A stretch of 64,000 nt of DNA, from assembly GCA_963750735.1 (NCBI GenBank), contig CAVVRY010000007.1, forward strand, positions 310,001 to 374,000. Reading direction: 5' to 3'. Shown here piece after piece: positions 37,601 through 48,686 of this stretch. A program made the position numbers and the translations under genes. The notes beneath the pieces are model-generated. The model was not told the DNA's origin. It worked only from the letters and a program-made list of their open reading frames with translations, and did no database searches. The stretch is from JANTGF01 sp963750735. Its GTDB lineage: Bacteria > Bacteroidota > Bacteroidia > Bacteroidales > VadinHA17. Every line of letters begins with the position of its first letter. The stretch's first letter is position 1.

Positions 37601-39214
37601 TTCCCTCTGAAAGCTGCCGGATTCGTATTTAGCTTCAATTGTAACTCTTTTCTTCTTACCTGGGGTTGAATAATACCCAGCTTCATGCGGTTCATAATCA
37701 AAAAGTGTACTTCCCCCTGTAGGATATACGATTTTTTTGAGAATTCCGGCTTGCATGTATGCTTCATCAGGTTCCCTGTTGGCACCATCTAATTCCCATA
37801 TGTTTTCATCCAGATTGGAAATATTCAGATTTATTGAAGTTAGACTTTCAAAGCTAAGTACTCCTGAATGATTGAAAGAGGGTGGCAGATCCAGGTAGTC
37901 ATGATAATTTCTAACATTTGCCCCGGGCACAAGATGGTCATTGTCTGCACCATTGAAATAGCCCCAGTGATCCTGTGAAAATGATCCTCGAGGTGGCAAA
38001 GGTGTTTCATCGTAGAAGAACATATGGGGTGGTTTTGTTTTCTCCCCAAATCCAGGTATTTCAGTTACTTTGTCAAGCCTTAATCTTCTGCATGGAGGCA
38101 AGTAATCTTGTTGTGTACCACAGCCAACTCCAGGAAAAAAGCTATAAGAAAACTCAAAGGATTTTATCGGATCTTCACTGATATGACTATGAATTGAGAA
38201 GCCTTTTAAGCCTGTAATTTCTCCACCGGGATATACGTACAAGCTTTTAACGTTAAAATTTATTGTTCCTCTGGCATAGGAGATTTTTTGAAGATATTTA
38301 CCCTGAATATAGTGAGCTTGATAGGTAAACATATCTTCCCATTTCGGATCGTTTCCAGAAATCTTTCTTTGTGGAAGTGAACTTTTAACAGTTTTGGCAT
38401 AATCCTGATATTCAAACCAGTATAAATCTTCATTATTTGGACTTTCAATGGAAATAAGATACCAGGCTGAACTATGAAATTCTCCGTTTACTCCAGTGGC
38501 GCTTACAGCGGCAGTATATTCAGTAGCCTGAGTTGTTCCAAATGTATAAACTATACCGCCCTCATCCACTATTTCCCATGAGTCAATTTTCCCATTTACA
38601 TCCTTTTGAAAAGTAATTTTTAGATTTTCAATTGATTGCATTACAATTTCACCATCCACATCAAAAAAGAAATTGCCACTTCTGCCATTGATATTAAACT
38701 GAAAATGATCCGGTTCTCCATCTCTAATGCTTCTGCCAATATTTTCTAAATATCTCATTTGTTCAATTTCATCCTCACCAGGAGGAGACCATGATCCATA
38801 TTCAACTGGATCATTTATGATTTTTGGTATTTGATTTCCTCCTGTCGTTAAAAATCCAAGTGTATGATCATCAGGAACTCCCCGAACAGTGCGTGTAATG
38901 ACTCCGCCGGCATTCAATGACCAACCGAGTCCAACCCACCCGGCCAACTCCTCAACCTTTATTCCTGAAGCATGATAGGAAAGGGTAATTGGGATATTTA
39001 GCTTTCTCCCCTTCATTTCCCATAAAGGCACTACCACTGAGGGGATTCCCGTATAATAACTAACTGGAGTCTGAACAGTTTTAACAAGGGAACCGGCAGT
39101 CGGGGAAGGTGGAATCGTGTTATCCAAAGCCTGAAAAGATTCTTGTCCATGCAGGCCAGAGGAGAATACCAAAATAAGAAGAATAATATTTTTTAAATAT
39201 TGAATCCTGATCAT
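34698..39214 (-). pseudogene. Large RHS/YD-repeat-like secreted protein, two frameshifts
   Basis: Signal peptide (to about 23, ending LHGQ) followed by PVSYYTGIPSVVVPLWEMKG and PITLSYHASGIKVEELAGWV, the start typical of Bacteroidota RHS-repeat-associated proteins. The first frame ends after about 976 residues. One base fewer at about 36284-36290 joins it to YLYEKFYIPTGWN, the YD-type YYEYDNYGRLIQIRND and Ig/BACON-like domains. A second extra A in the run at 34776-34779 again breaks the frame. Corrected, the last domain continues as KEFYVRCTIFSHDKSASQ to a stop at 34698, giving about 1504 residues. No toxin domain is visible at the C-terminus. The T9SS protein is encoded 10 bp upstream on the same strand. 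Confidence 0.75.
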
Positions 39215-39223
39215 TAAAAGCTT

Positions 39224-41299
39224 TTAGTTATTTCGACTGATCATTATTTTCTTTGATACAATGCCATCCGGTGTTTGGATACGGAGATAATACACTCCAT
39301 TTTTTAAGTTGCCTGAAGTCCAGTCAAACTCGTACTTTCCTTTTCGGTTTTGCCCACGATATAAAACAAATACCAATTTCCCGTTCATATCGAAAAGAGA
39401 AATTTCAAAACTGGTATTCTCAGGTAGTGAATACACAATATGTGTCAAATCTTCCATGGGATTTGGAAAATTATATATATCCAGAATACCAGATGCAATA
39501 GTTCTTCCAACCTCAATCTCCTTACTTATTTTACATCCATTAGCATCAGAAATACTAACCTGGTAAAAACCTTCCTGAAGATTTTCCAGGCTCTCTGTTT
39601 GTTCGTAATTATCCCAAAGGATTTCATATGGAGCTATTCCTCCTCCAAACTTAAGATCTATCCTTCCATTGTTTCCTTCGGGCAGGCTTTCGTCTACAAC
39701 TTCATAATTCAGATACAGTGAATCCACTTTGACCTGGATTGTATCGCTTGCCACACATCCATACTCATCCCTTATTTCAACCCAGTATGTCCCAGGATCT
39801 GAAATGATTAAAAATTCACTTTCCGAAAAACCATTGTTCCAATCGTAATTTAAGAAACCATTGCCCGCATGTAAAGTATCAGTTGCACCCATGCAAATGG
39901 TTTTATTTGCTGGCAAGCTAAATTTCAATAAAGTACATGGATCCAGAAAATTGATTAAGAAGGCATCTGCTACACCTTCAGATTTAAGACTATTATTGTC
40001 AAATTTCAAGTCTTTTAGAAAGCTACCTGCTACCAGCAACCTTGAATCCCCATTTGCAAATAATTTCTGTGGACTTTCCTCTGAATCACCTTTAAAATCC
40101 TTGACCCATTCAACCCCTTTAAGATTTGAAATCATAGCAATAAATCCATTGTTGAATCTGTTGTTAGATTGCAGGGTATCATTCCCTATTTGAATTGACT
40201 TATTATAGACACCTGAGATAAACAGATCCTGCTTATCATTTATGATTAAATCCATTGGTTTATCATTGCCCAAGCTGCCCCATTTATAAATGGATTTTAG
40301 CACCAATTGATTGTTGTATTTGGCTAAAAAGATGTCATTCTCTCCATTGGAAGACAGCATATTTTCTCCTATGTCTAAGGAATTTTTGAAACTGCCTGAG
40401 ATGTACATGTTTTGCAGTGTATCAGTAACCACAGATTGCACGGCATCATTATGTTTTCCACCAATTGCAAGTACTTTTGAAAAGTGGCCGGAAGGATCCC
40501 AATTTACGACGAAGATGTCATTTTTTCCGGCTGATATTAAGGTTGTATCCGACAGATCAATTTTTTGTTCAAAGTTTCCAAAAAGAAGTAATCCGTTTTT
40601 GGTTTGGGTTACCCCATTCAACTCATCAGAGCCTTTACCTCCGAAAGTAAAAGACTCATCAATACTGCCTTCTACATTTATTTTCAGAAAAAAAACATCA
40701 CTCTTTCCTTTGCTAGCGTATAATTTGTTTCCAATTTTTATATCTCGACGGAAATCTCCTGCCAGAATAAAGTTATTGGATGAGTCCAGATAAAAAGATT
40801 TCAGGTTTCCTTTGAAATCTGGCAACAGAATTTTTAGGTCCAAAAACTCACCTGATGCATTTAGTTTTGAGAAGTATATGTGCTTTTTTCCTTCATGAGT
40901 TAGAGAATGATCATCAAAATGCAAGGTATCCCTGAAGGAGCCAACAAGATATATCATCCCATCCTGCCCGATTTCCATTCCTGTAATATTAGAATAGTTA
41001 GAACAACCAAATGTTTTAATCCATTTTACAGTACCAACTGAATCCAGACAGGTTATGAAATGTCCTCTTTTACCTTTGAAACTTGCTGTTTGACCTTCAA
41101 AGTAAAGCTTCTTTTCAAAATCTCCACATATAATAATATTCCCGTTTCTCCCAAGAGCTATATCCTGAATTTGTTTCCAATTCTCCCCTTGAAAATGATA
41201 AAACTTCTCTGTAATAAATTCCTGTCCATTAACCAAATAAGGAAACCATATTAACATAAGTATCCCATAAATTTTAATGGCAGTTTTAAAATTTATCAT
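39224..41299 (-). CDS. T9SS type A sorting-domain protein with repeated beta modules
   Basis: 691 residues: a signal peptide (to about 25), then about eight repeats of roughly 50 residues of the form I(L)xGNF-[DE]KxxxxG, such as IIICGDFEKKLYFEG and LLLFGNFEQKIDLSD, and LFISGVYNKSIQIGN. These resemble SBBP/propeller-type blades. A PKD/SprB-like pair follows (about 455-600: YDWNNGFSESEF, IAPYEILWDN, ISDANGCKISKEIEV). The ~80-residue C-terminus (NFPNPMEDLTHIVYSLPE ... GVYYLRIQTPDGIVSKKIMI) is a type A sorting signal directing transport through the type IX system. It is probably a surface or secreted protein; no catalytic site is seen. Confidence 0.85.
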   Translation of the reverse strand: MINFKTAIKIYGILMLIWFPYLVNGQEFITEKFYHFQGENWKQIQDIALGRNGNIIICGDFEKKLYFEGQTASFKGKRGHFITCLDSVGTVKWIKTFGCSNYSNITGMEIGQDGMIYLVGSFRDTLHFDDHSLTHEGKKHIYFSKLNASGEFLDLKILLPDFKGNLKSFYLDSSNNFILAGDFRRDIKIGNKLYASKGKSDVFFLKINVEGSIDESFTFGGKGSDELNGVTQTKNGLLLFGNFEQKIDLSDTTLISAGKNDIFVVNWDPSGHFSKVLAIGGKHNDAVQSVVTDTLQNMYISGSFKNSLDIGENMLSSNGENDIFLAKYNNQLVLKSIYKWGSLGNDKPMDLIINDKQDLFISGVYNKSIQIGNDTLQSNNRFNNGFIAMISNLKGVEWVKDFKGDSEESPQKLFANGDSRLLVAGSFLKDLKFDNNSLKSEGVADAFLINFLDPCTLLKFSLPANKTICMGATDTLHAGNGFLNYDWNNGFSESEFLIISDPGTYWVEIRDEYGCVASDTIQVKVDSLYLNYEVVDESLPEGNNGRIDLKFGGGIAPYEILWDNYEQTESLENLQEGFYQVSISDANGCKISKEIEVGRTIASGILDIYNFPNPMEDLTHIVYSLPENTSFEISLFDMNGKLVFVLYRGQNRKGKYEFDWTSGNLKNGVYYLRIQTPDGIVSKKIMISRNN

Positions 41300-41597
41300 A
41301 GAATCATCTTTGCAGGATTCTCTAAAATTCAGAACCCGGAACTTCTCTGTTATTTTTATGTATGGTTAAAGGAGAAAAGGTGATCATGAAAAAATATGTT
41401 TTATAACACCTTTTTTCAGATAGTATTCTCACCCTTCAATCAAGGTTCTAATAAAAAGATGTCATCCATTAGTGAATAAATCTCCTTGTTATACAGGGAG
41501 TTTATTCCAATTGTAATTTCTGAAAGGTTCCAACACAATCAGTAAACTGAATTATTTAGTTAATTTTACACCCTCAAAAATTGAACCGCAGTATTAG

Positions 41598-43316
41598 ATG
41601 AACTCATTGAATTCAAACGCTTCCGGATTCACCAAAAAATTGGTTTTATTCTTTGACAATCCCAATAATCTGAGATTTGTTTTTTACACTAGCTGGTTTA
41701 TTATTTCATTGATTCAAGCCAGGTTTACTGGCTTATGGAATGATGAGGCCTACTACTGGGAATATTCCAGAGAGCTCGCATGGGGGTACTTTGATCATCC
41801 CCCAATGATTGCGGTAGCCATTAAACTTGGATATTATCTTCTAAATAATGAGTTAGGGGTACGCCTGTTTATAGTTCTTTTTAGTATTTCCACGATTTTC
41901 ATAGCTGAAAAGATAATTCAACCCCCCAATCTGAAATTTTTCTATCTGATAATTTCCTCTATGGGCATTCTGCACCTGGGGTCAATCATTGCAGTTCCGG
42001 ATATTCTGCTCATCTTCTTCAGTACAACCTTTTTATGGTTATACAAAAAGTATAATGAGAATGACAGTTTTTTACTTGCCATGTTAATTGCTGTGAACAT
42101 TGCATTGCTTTTATTAAGTAAATATCATGGTATAACAGTAATTGGATTGGTGGTCCTTTCGAATTTAAAATTGCTTAGCAGAAAATCATTTTGGTTTATA
42201 GTAGCTGTTTCTATTCTCCTGCTGATTCCTCATGTTTTATGGCAATACAATAATGACTGGCCCAGTATTAAATATCATTTATTTGAACGATCACCGGAAG
42301 CTTATACATTTGGTCAGACAATACACTATATATATAGTCAGTTGATTATTCCAGGTCCAATTATTGGAATATTCTTGCTCATATATAGTTTTCGTTATAC
42401 TCCCGGCAATAGTTTTGAAAAAAGTCTGAAGTTCATTCTGGTGGGTACTTATGTATTCTTTTTCATAATGTCTTTTATGACCAGAATTGAGGCAAACTGG
42501 ACAGTAGCAGCTATAATTCCCATGGTGTATCTCGCTTATTATGGTTCAATTTCAAATCAAAAAGCAATAAAAATCCTCAGGTATTCCTTTATTATTTCCC
42601 TGCCTATTATAATATTGTTTAGAATATATTTAATATTCGATTTCTTCCCAAATGGGCGTGAGCATAATCCTGAATTTCATAAGTGGGATAAGTGGGCTGA
42701 AAAAATTGAGCTTGAAGCAGAGGATATTCCGGTGGTTTTTTTGAATTCATATCAAAAACCCTCGAAATATGAGTTTTATACTCAATCAACTTCATTTTCT
42801 ATTAATAGTCCTGAATACAGAAAGACACTATTTGATTACAGGAATACTGAAAATGAACTCCAGGGAAATACTGTATATGTCAGTGCAGAATCACCCATGC
42901 CCGGTGGAGATTCATTGCCAATACCATGGAAAAAAACCTACCTGGTTCTTGTTGAGAACTTCAGGTCATTTGGCAAATTAAAAATTGAAACGAAAAAACT
43001 GGAATTCAAATCAGAACCCGGGTTACCAATTGAAATCTTTTTCAGATTTCTTGCCGATGAGAAAGATGTAATAGATTTAGATTCCAATCCAGGATTCCCC
43101 TCCTTTTTTTACTATGAATTTTTTAAGGATGGTGAGAAGATGAATGGTACAAAGACAAACTTTCAGATAAACAATAAACTAATTAATGATAACTGGATAA
43201 GTAAGAAAATAATTCCTCCCGTAGAAAAAGGCACCTACGATTTATTCTTTTCGGTTAAAACTGGTTGGTTGCCTCCAACCATAAATTCCAGAAGAATAAA
43301 ATTCGAGGTGTATTAA
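41598..43316 (+). CDS. GT39/ArnT-like membrane glycosyltransferase
   Basis: 572 residues with about ten membrane segments in the first 370 residues, then a soluble periplasmic beta-rich tail. LWNDEAYYWEYSRELAWGYF (about 50-69) followed by DHPPMIA is the PMT/ArnT-type motif, where the Asp-Glu pair acts in catalysis with a polyprenyl-phosphate sugar donor. Such enzymes glycosylate lipids or proteins on the outer face of the inner membrane; the acceptor is unknown. It stands alone, transcribed with the M1 peptidase gene 125 bp downstream. Confidence 0.8.
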   Translation: MNSLNSNASGFTKKLVLFFDNPNNLRFVFYTSWFIISLIQARFTGLWNDEAYYWEYSRELAWGYFDHPPMIAVAIKLGYYLLNNELGVRLFIVLFSISTIFIAEKIIQPPNLKFFYLIISSMGILHLGSIIAVPDILLIFFSTTFLWLYKKYNENDSFLLAMLIAVNIALLLLSKYHGITVIGLVVLSNLKLLSRKSFWFIVAVSILLLIPHVLWQYNNDWPSIKYHLFERSPEAYTFGQTIHYIYSQLIIPGPIIGIFLLIYSFRYTPGNSFEKSLKFILVGTYVFFFIMSFMTRIEANWTVAAIIPMVYLAYYGSISNQKAIKILRYSFIISLPIIILFRIYLIFDFFPNGREHNPEFHKWDKWAEKIELEAEDIPVVFLNSYQKPSKYEFYTQSTSFSINSPEYRKTLFDYRNTENELQGNTVYVSAESPMPGGDSLPIPWKKTYLVLVENFRSFGKLKIETKKLEFKSEPGLPIEIFFRFLADEKDVIDLDSNPGFPSFFYYEFFKDGEKMNGTKTNFQINNKLINDNWISKKIIPPVEKGTYDLFFSVKTGWLPPTINSRRIKFEVY

Positions 43317-43441
43317 GAAACTTGATAACCTGATTCTTAGATGGCCCATTGAATTAATAATTTAGAAATACTTTTTATTTTGTCTGCTTAATGTTAAATA
43401 TTAAAATGTTTACTTTGCATGCCAATAATGTGTTTTGATCG

Positions 43442-45602
43442 ATGAAAAAATTTTATCTTATCTTCCTTATACTTGCTTTGCCGCTATTATTGAACTCGCA
43501 GACAATTCATCACAACCTGAAAGTTACATTATCTATAGCTGATCACTTTATTGAAGTAGTAGATGAAATTACTTTAGCGGAAAGTTTTTTAAGTAAGAAT
43601 CCTGAAATTATTTTTAGCCTAAATGGAAATCTAACTGTCGAAGTTACTGGAAGTAAAAACAGTTTGCAGGAAATTCCATACGAGAAAAATGAAAATGAAA
43701 GAATACCCATTAAAAAGTACCGATTCAAGGCACCCAGAAAAGGAAAAACTCAGATCATCGAACTTAAATACAATGGAAAAATATACGATTTAATTGAAGA
43801 AGGTTCAGCAGAGTATGCACGAGGGTTTAGTGAGACAAGTGGGATTATATATGAAGAAGGCATTTATCTGGCCGGGTCCACTCATTGGATACCAGATTTT
43901 GTTGGAGCTGAATTGATGTCTTTTAATTTGGAAACTACTATTGATCAAGAATGGCTCGTTGTATCACAGGGCACCAGAACAAAAAATGAGGAAATAAACG
44001 GAATGCGTAAAATCAGTTATGAGTCGCCTGAACCTATGGATGAAATATATCTTATTGGGGGGAAATGGACAGAATACAATATTCAGTCTGATCAGGTTCT
44101 CTTTCAGGCTTTTCTGAGAACTCCAGATGAAAAACTTGCCCAGAAATATCTCGGGGCTACGCAGGGATTTCTATCCATGTATGAAAAAATGATTGGTCCC
44201 TACCCTTTTTCAAAGTTTGCATTGGTAGAAAATTTCTGGGAAACTGGTTATGGAATGCCTTCCTTTACATTACTAGGACCAAAAGTTATCCGGTTTCCAT
44301 GGATACTTTATTCATCCTATCCGCATGAACTTCTTCATAATTACTGGGGCAACAGTGTATATGTAGATTATTCCGGTGGAAACTGGTGCGAGGGAATTAC
44401 AGCATATATGGCCGATCATTTATTGAAGGAACAACAGGGCCAGGGAGCAGAATACCGTCAAAATACCTTACAGAAATATACTGATTATGTGAATTTTGAA
44501 AATGACTTCCCCTTGAGTGAATTTATCTCGAGAAATAATTCTGCGGAAGAGGCCATAGGATATGGAAAATGTCTTATGATAAATAATATGCTGAGAGCTG
44601 AATACGGGGATAAAGTATTTCTTAATGCTTATGCGAAATTTTTCAAGGAATTTAAATTTAAGAAGGCATCTTTTAATGACATCCGATATTGCTTTGAGGA
44701 GGTTACAGGTACAGATCTAAAACCATTTTTCACACAGTGGATAAACAGACCGGGAGCCCCATCTATTTTACTTTCCAATGTAAAGGTCGTTGAGAGAGAA
44801 GATAAATTTATAATTAGTTTTTACCTTAACCAGGTGCAGGACGAGGAGCTTTTTAAAGTAAATATTCCAATTGCATTTTATCTTGAGAATGAGGAATCTG
44901 TTGAAATTAAAAGTGTTGACCTTCATCAAACAGATCAAAGATATCAGTTTACTTTCGAGAAAAAACCACTGAGAATTGAAATCGACCCTGAATTTCAGGT
45001 ATTCCGACGACTAGATAGAAGAGAGACCCCCACTACACTTACACAATTATTTGGTTCAAAAGAGACCATTATAATTCTTCCCTCAAAAAGCCCTTATATT
45101 GAGAATTACACTGAACTGGCAAATACCTGGAAATCAACACAGGAAATACAGGGAAAGAAGCTGTTAATTGAGTCTGATAATTCGATCCAGGAGCTGCCTA
45201 AAGACAAAAATATCTGGGTGATTGGATTTGAAAACAAATTCTTTGAAAAGTCAAAGATCCCTGCTGATTATGTTAGTACTTTTAGTTCCGAGGCACAAAA
45301 TGAGAAAGAACATATTGATGAAAAATGAATCATTTGTATTTGCCATTCCAAATCCAGCAAACAGTGAGTATACACTAGGCTTCATGGGAAGTCATCGGCC
45401 TGAATCTATTGCTGGTTTGGGAAGGAAATTACCTCATTATGGAAAATATTCGTATCTTGGTTTCGAAGGAAAAGAACCAGAAAACAGGCTTAAGGGAACA
45501 TTCCCTGCCCTTGGATCACCTTTGCATTATTCAATTCCCTACAAGGGTGTGACAACACCTGTATCAGCTAAAATAATACCAAGAAAAGCTCTAATTGAAT
45601 AA
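43442..45602 (+). pseudogene. M1-family metallopeptidase, frameshifted near the C-terminus
   Basis: Signal peptide (to about 20) then an aminopeptidase-N-like beta domain. The zinc site is HELLHNYW with the downstream Glu in NWCEGITAYMADHLL, and YGMPSFTLLG precedes it. All lie in the first frame and are intact. That frame ends at 45328. One A fewer in the run at 45321-45325 continues it as NESFVFAIPNPANSEYTLGF to 45602, for about 719 residues. The catalytic domain is complete in the shorter product, so it may still work. It should be a secreted or periplasmic exopeptidase. An M28 peptidase and ChaN follow on the same strand. Confidence 0.8.
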
Positions 45603-45667
45603 GTAAACGAACAAAATGGTTTATACTAATTTTTTTTATTAACATTTTTAAAAAACAATTGCAGAAT

Positions 45668-47461
45668 ATGAATAAGCTTTTTTCTCTCATTGGAATTATG
45701 GCATTTGCCATTTCCTGTTCACAAACAAAAATTGATAATCCGGAAATAAGTATTGAAGAATTAAATGATCATATTGCATATTTAGCATCAGATTCTTTAA
45801 AAGGTCGTAAACCGGGAACTCCGGAAGGAAGATTAGCAGCTGCTTATGTCCGGGATCAGTTTTCAGATTTCGGCTACAAGCTTTTAGGAGATAATGGATT
45901 TCAATATTTTGATGTAATTACTGGTGTTTTAACTGGTCCTAACAATTCTTTGTCTATCGGTGATACTAAGGCTATACCAGATGAAGATTTTAGACCACTC
46001 AGTTTTACCGCAAATGTAAGTCTTGATGCCAGTGTTGCATTTTGTGGATATGGATTCGATATTAATAAAGATGACTTTTCCTGGCTCGATTATGAAGGTA
46101 TAGATGTAAATGGAAAATGGGTACTCCTTTTACGAGCTGATCCCGAACTGGATAATGATGAAAGCATGTTTATACCCTATGCAAAGGATAGGGATAAAGT
46201 CTTAACTGCGAAAGATAAAGGCGCCGCTGGGGTTCTTTTTGTTTCAGGTGTTGAATACAATGAAAAAGATGAATTGGCAAAATTGGAGGTCGATCAACTG
46301 GGAACAAATTCAGGCCTCCCTGTATTCCATATTACCCGTTCATTTGCGAATAAAATCCTGTCTTCAAGCAGTATGAGTATTGAGGAACTGGAATCTAAAA
46401 TCATAGAAACTAAAAACCCCATTCCATTTGATTGTGGTGTTTCAGTTAAGGGTACAGCAGAGGTGGAAAATCAAAAAGTAAAAACCCAAAATGTAGTTGC
46501 CTTTCTAAAGGGTTCAAGCCAGGAATTTAGCGATGAGGTTATATTAATTGGAGGCCACTATGATCATTTAGGACTTGGTGGACCAAATTCCAGTTCAAGG
46601 GCTCTAGGAGAAACAGGCGTTCATTACGGAGCTGACGATAATGCTTCAGGTGTTGCCAGTGTGGTTGAAATTGCGGAAAAGCTTGCGGAAAACAAAAGCT
46701 CCCTAAAAAGGAGTGTGCTGGTTATGGCATTTGCTGCTGAAGAGATGGGATTGTTGGGTTCAAAATATTTTACAGCCAATCCACTCATCGATCTTGAAAA
46801 TATTGTTGCAGTTATCAATATTGATATGGTAGGAAGATTGAAAGAAACCAATGAACTGATGGTTGGTGGAACAGGCACTTCAATTGAAGGAGAAGAACTT
46901 CTGAATAATCTGGTTGAAGAAACTGGATTAAAACTTTCAATGTCACCAAATGGATTTGGCCCATCTGACCATGCATCATTTTACATCGAGGAACTACCCG
47001 TGTTCTTTTTCTCAACAGGAGCACATGAAGATTACCATACTCCCAAGGATGGAATAGAAGGCATCAATTTTGAAGGCCTGAAACTCCTTGACGATTTTAT
47101 TTATACCCTGAGTGAGAACCTGATTAACAGCGATAGCACTTTAACTTTTCAGGAAGCAGGCCCAATGCAGCAAACCACCAACGTTCGAAGACGTTCCGGG
47201 GTAACTCTCGGTATAATGCCAAACTTTACCAGTACAGAAAATAATGGTCTTGGTGTGGATGGAGTTACACCTGGCAGACCAGCTGCTCTTGGAGGAATTT
47301 TGAAAGGGGATCTTATTACCGCCATCGAAGGAAAAGAGGTAACAAATATTTATGACTACATGGCCAGGATGAATAAATTGGAGTTTGGACAAACCATTAC
47401 TGTGGATATAATTCGTGATGGCGAAAAGAAGATTTTCCTCATCCAACTTGAAGATAAATAA
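45668..47461 (+). CDS. M28-family zinc aminopeptidase lipoprotein with PA and PDZ domains
   Basis: I place the start at the ATG at 45668: the protein then opens with a lipoprotein signal (MNKLFSLIGIMAFAISC). A PA insert (about 110-235, with YAKDRDKVLTAKDKGAAGVLF) lies within the N-terminal half. Metal ligands of M28 are visible: HYDHLGLGG, HYGADDNASG, AFAAEEMGLLGS, NIDMVGRL and HEDYHTPKDG. A C-terminal PDZ domain (about 510-595, with GLGVDGVTPGRPAAL) follows. About 597 residues, lipidated and envelope-located. It probably trims peptides together with the M1 enzyme just upstream. Confidence 0.92.
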   Translation: MNKLFSLIGIMAFAISCSQTKIDNPEISIEELNDHIAYLASDSLKGRKPGTPEGRLAAAYVRDQFSDFGYKLLGDNGFQYFDVITGVLTGPNNSLSIGDTKAIPDEDFRPLSFTANVSLDASVAFCGYGFDINKDDFSWLDYEGIDVNGKWVLLLRADPELDNDESMFIPYAKDRDKVLTAKDKGAAGVLFVSGVEYNEKDELAKLEVDQLGTNSGLPVFHITRSFANKILSSSSMSIEELESKIIETKNPIPFDCGVSVKGTAEVENQKVKTQNVVAFLKGSSQEFSDEVILIGGHYDHLGLGGPNSSSRALGETGVHYGADDNASGVASVVEIAEKLAENKSSLKRSVLVMAFAAEEMGLLGSKYFTANPLIDLENIVAVINIDMVGRLKETNELMVGGTGTSIEGEELLNNLVEETGLKLSMSPNGFGPSDHASFYIEELPVFFFSTGAHEDYHTPKDGIEGINFEGLKLLDDFIYTLSENLINSDSTLTFQEAGPMQQTTNVRRRSGVTLGIMPNFTSTENNGLGVDGVTPGRPAALGGILKGDLITAIEGKEVTNIYDYMARMNKLEFGQTITVDIIRDGEKKIFLIQLEDK

Positions 47462-47493
47462 TTTTCAATAACAAAAATAAAAAGCACCAAAAA

Positions 47494-48360
47494 ATGAGAA
47501 AATCATCAATCATCATAATTATAATTGCTGTTTTTAGCCTTGCTTTCAAAAATGATAAACCTGCCTACAGTTTGTTTACAGCAAATGGAAAGCCGGTAAG
47601 CTATAAAAATATGGTAAAGGAACTTGAAAATGCTGATCTTGTGTTTTTTGGTGAGTTGCATGACGATCCAATTGGTCACTGGATGGAATTGGAGATCACA
47701 AAAGACCTCTTTAAAACTAAGAAGCAAGATCTTGTTCTGGCTGCAGAAATGTTTGAATCAGACAATCAGGTTATTTTAACGGAATATCTCGAAGGGAAAA
47801 TATCGCAAAAAAGCTTTGAATCTGAAGCACGAATCTGGCCAAATTATAAAACAGATTACAAGCCTCTTGTTGAATTTGCGAAAAAAAACAATCTATTTTT
47901 TGTAGCTTCAAATGTCCCCAGGAGGTATGCATCAGCTGTAAATAAGGGTGGATTTGAAATCCTTGACAGTTTATCAGATGAAGCCAAAAGTTTCCTTCCT
48001 CCTCTTCCAGTAAAGTACGACAGCACAGTGAATTGTTATGCAGAAATGCTTAAAATGAAGGATATGGATTCACACATTACATCAAATTTCCCGAAAGCAC
48101 AGGCTATTAAGGATGCTACCATGGCCCATTTCATAATGGAAAACTGGACAGATGGTAAATTAGTAATCCATTACAACGGCAGTTACCATTCAAATAACTT
48201 TGAAGGAATTGTGTGGTATATTCGCCAAACACACCCCAATCTTAAAATTCTTACCATCGCAAATGAAAAACAGAGCGACTTAACCGAACTGGAAGAAGAA
48301 AACAAAAACCTTGCGAGTTATATTCTGTGCGTGCCAAATTCGATGACAAAGACCAGATAA
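47494..48360 (+). CDS. ChaN-family (haem-binding/iron-regulated) protein
   Basis: 288 residues. A hydrophobic leader (MRKSSIIIIIIAVFSLAF) is followed by the ChaN signature VFFGELHDDPIGHWMELEI (about 50-68), with the His/Asp/His cluster and a second region (VLAAEMFESDNQ, about 80-91). KDATMAHFIMENW and VIHYNGSYHSNNFEGI later are family-conserved. ChaN proteins are exported and bind haem in Campylobacter; in other lineages the role is unsettled. It follows the M28 peptidase by 32 bp, so it is probably in the same operon, which ends at the terminator after it. Confidence 0.85.
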   Translation: MRKSSIIIIIIAVFSLAFKNDKPAYSLFTANGKPVSYKNMVKELENADLVFFGELHDDPIGHWMELEITKDLFKTKKQDLVLAAEMFESDNQVILTEYLEGKISQKSFESEARIWPNYKTDYKPLVEFAKKNNLFFVASNVPRRYASAVNKGGFEILDSLSDEAKSFLPPLPVKYDSTVNCYAEMLKMKDMDSHITSNFPKAQAIKDATMAHFIMENWTDGKLVIHYNGSYHSNNFEGIVWYIRQTHPNLKILTIANEKQSDLTELEEENKNLASYILCVPNSMTKTR

Positions 48361-48686
48361 CCAGAAATTATATAAGTAAGGGGCAAATATTTAAGATATT
48401 AGGAATCCGCAGTCCATTTTAATGGGATGCGGATTTTTCTTTTTCTAACTTTTATAAATTAAAGCAAATAAAGCCCAGAACTCCGAAGTATGCCAACATC
48501 AAATCTCCCAAAATTGGATTTGGGCAACTTATATCAGATAATGTGGGCTTAAATATTTCATACTACATGACCATTCGATAAATATTACTAATCAAATATT
48601 TAGGCATCATACAGAGCATATAAAAATGACATAGAATTAAAGTTTCTTTAAAAATAAACCCCTATTTTTAAAAATATTTAGGGAGC
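48361..48686. other. 326-bp gap between chaN-like gene and sigma factor
   Basis: AT-rich. It holds the chaN terminator (48403-48444) and otherwise no credible gene. Any sigma-factor promoter would be in the right half, but no convincing TAnnTTTG box was found. Confidence 0.5.
48403..48444 (+). terminator. Terminator of the peptidase/ChaN operon
   Basis: AATCCGCA/TGCGGATT stem with an inner CCATT/AATGG pairing, followed by five T, C, then more T. Confidence 0.8.

Noticed and set aside
39224..41299. Diversity-generating retroelement target in the T9SS protein
   Set aside because: No reverse transcriptase and no template repeat seen in the window.
45321..45328. Programmed +1 frameshift at AAA-TGA in the M1 peptidase
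   Set aside because: The site alone would fit, but the other breaks in the window lie upstream of their stops, so a common programmed mechanism is not supported.
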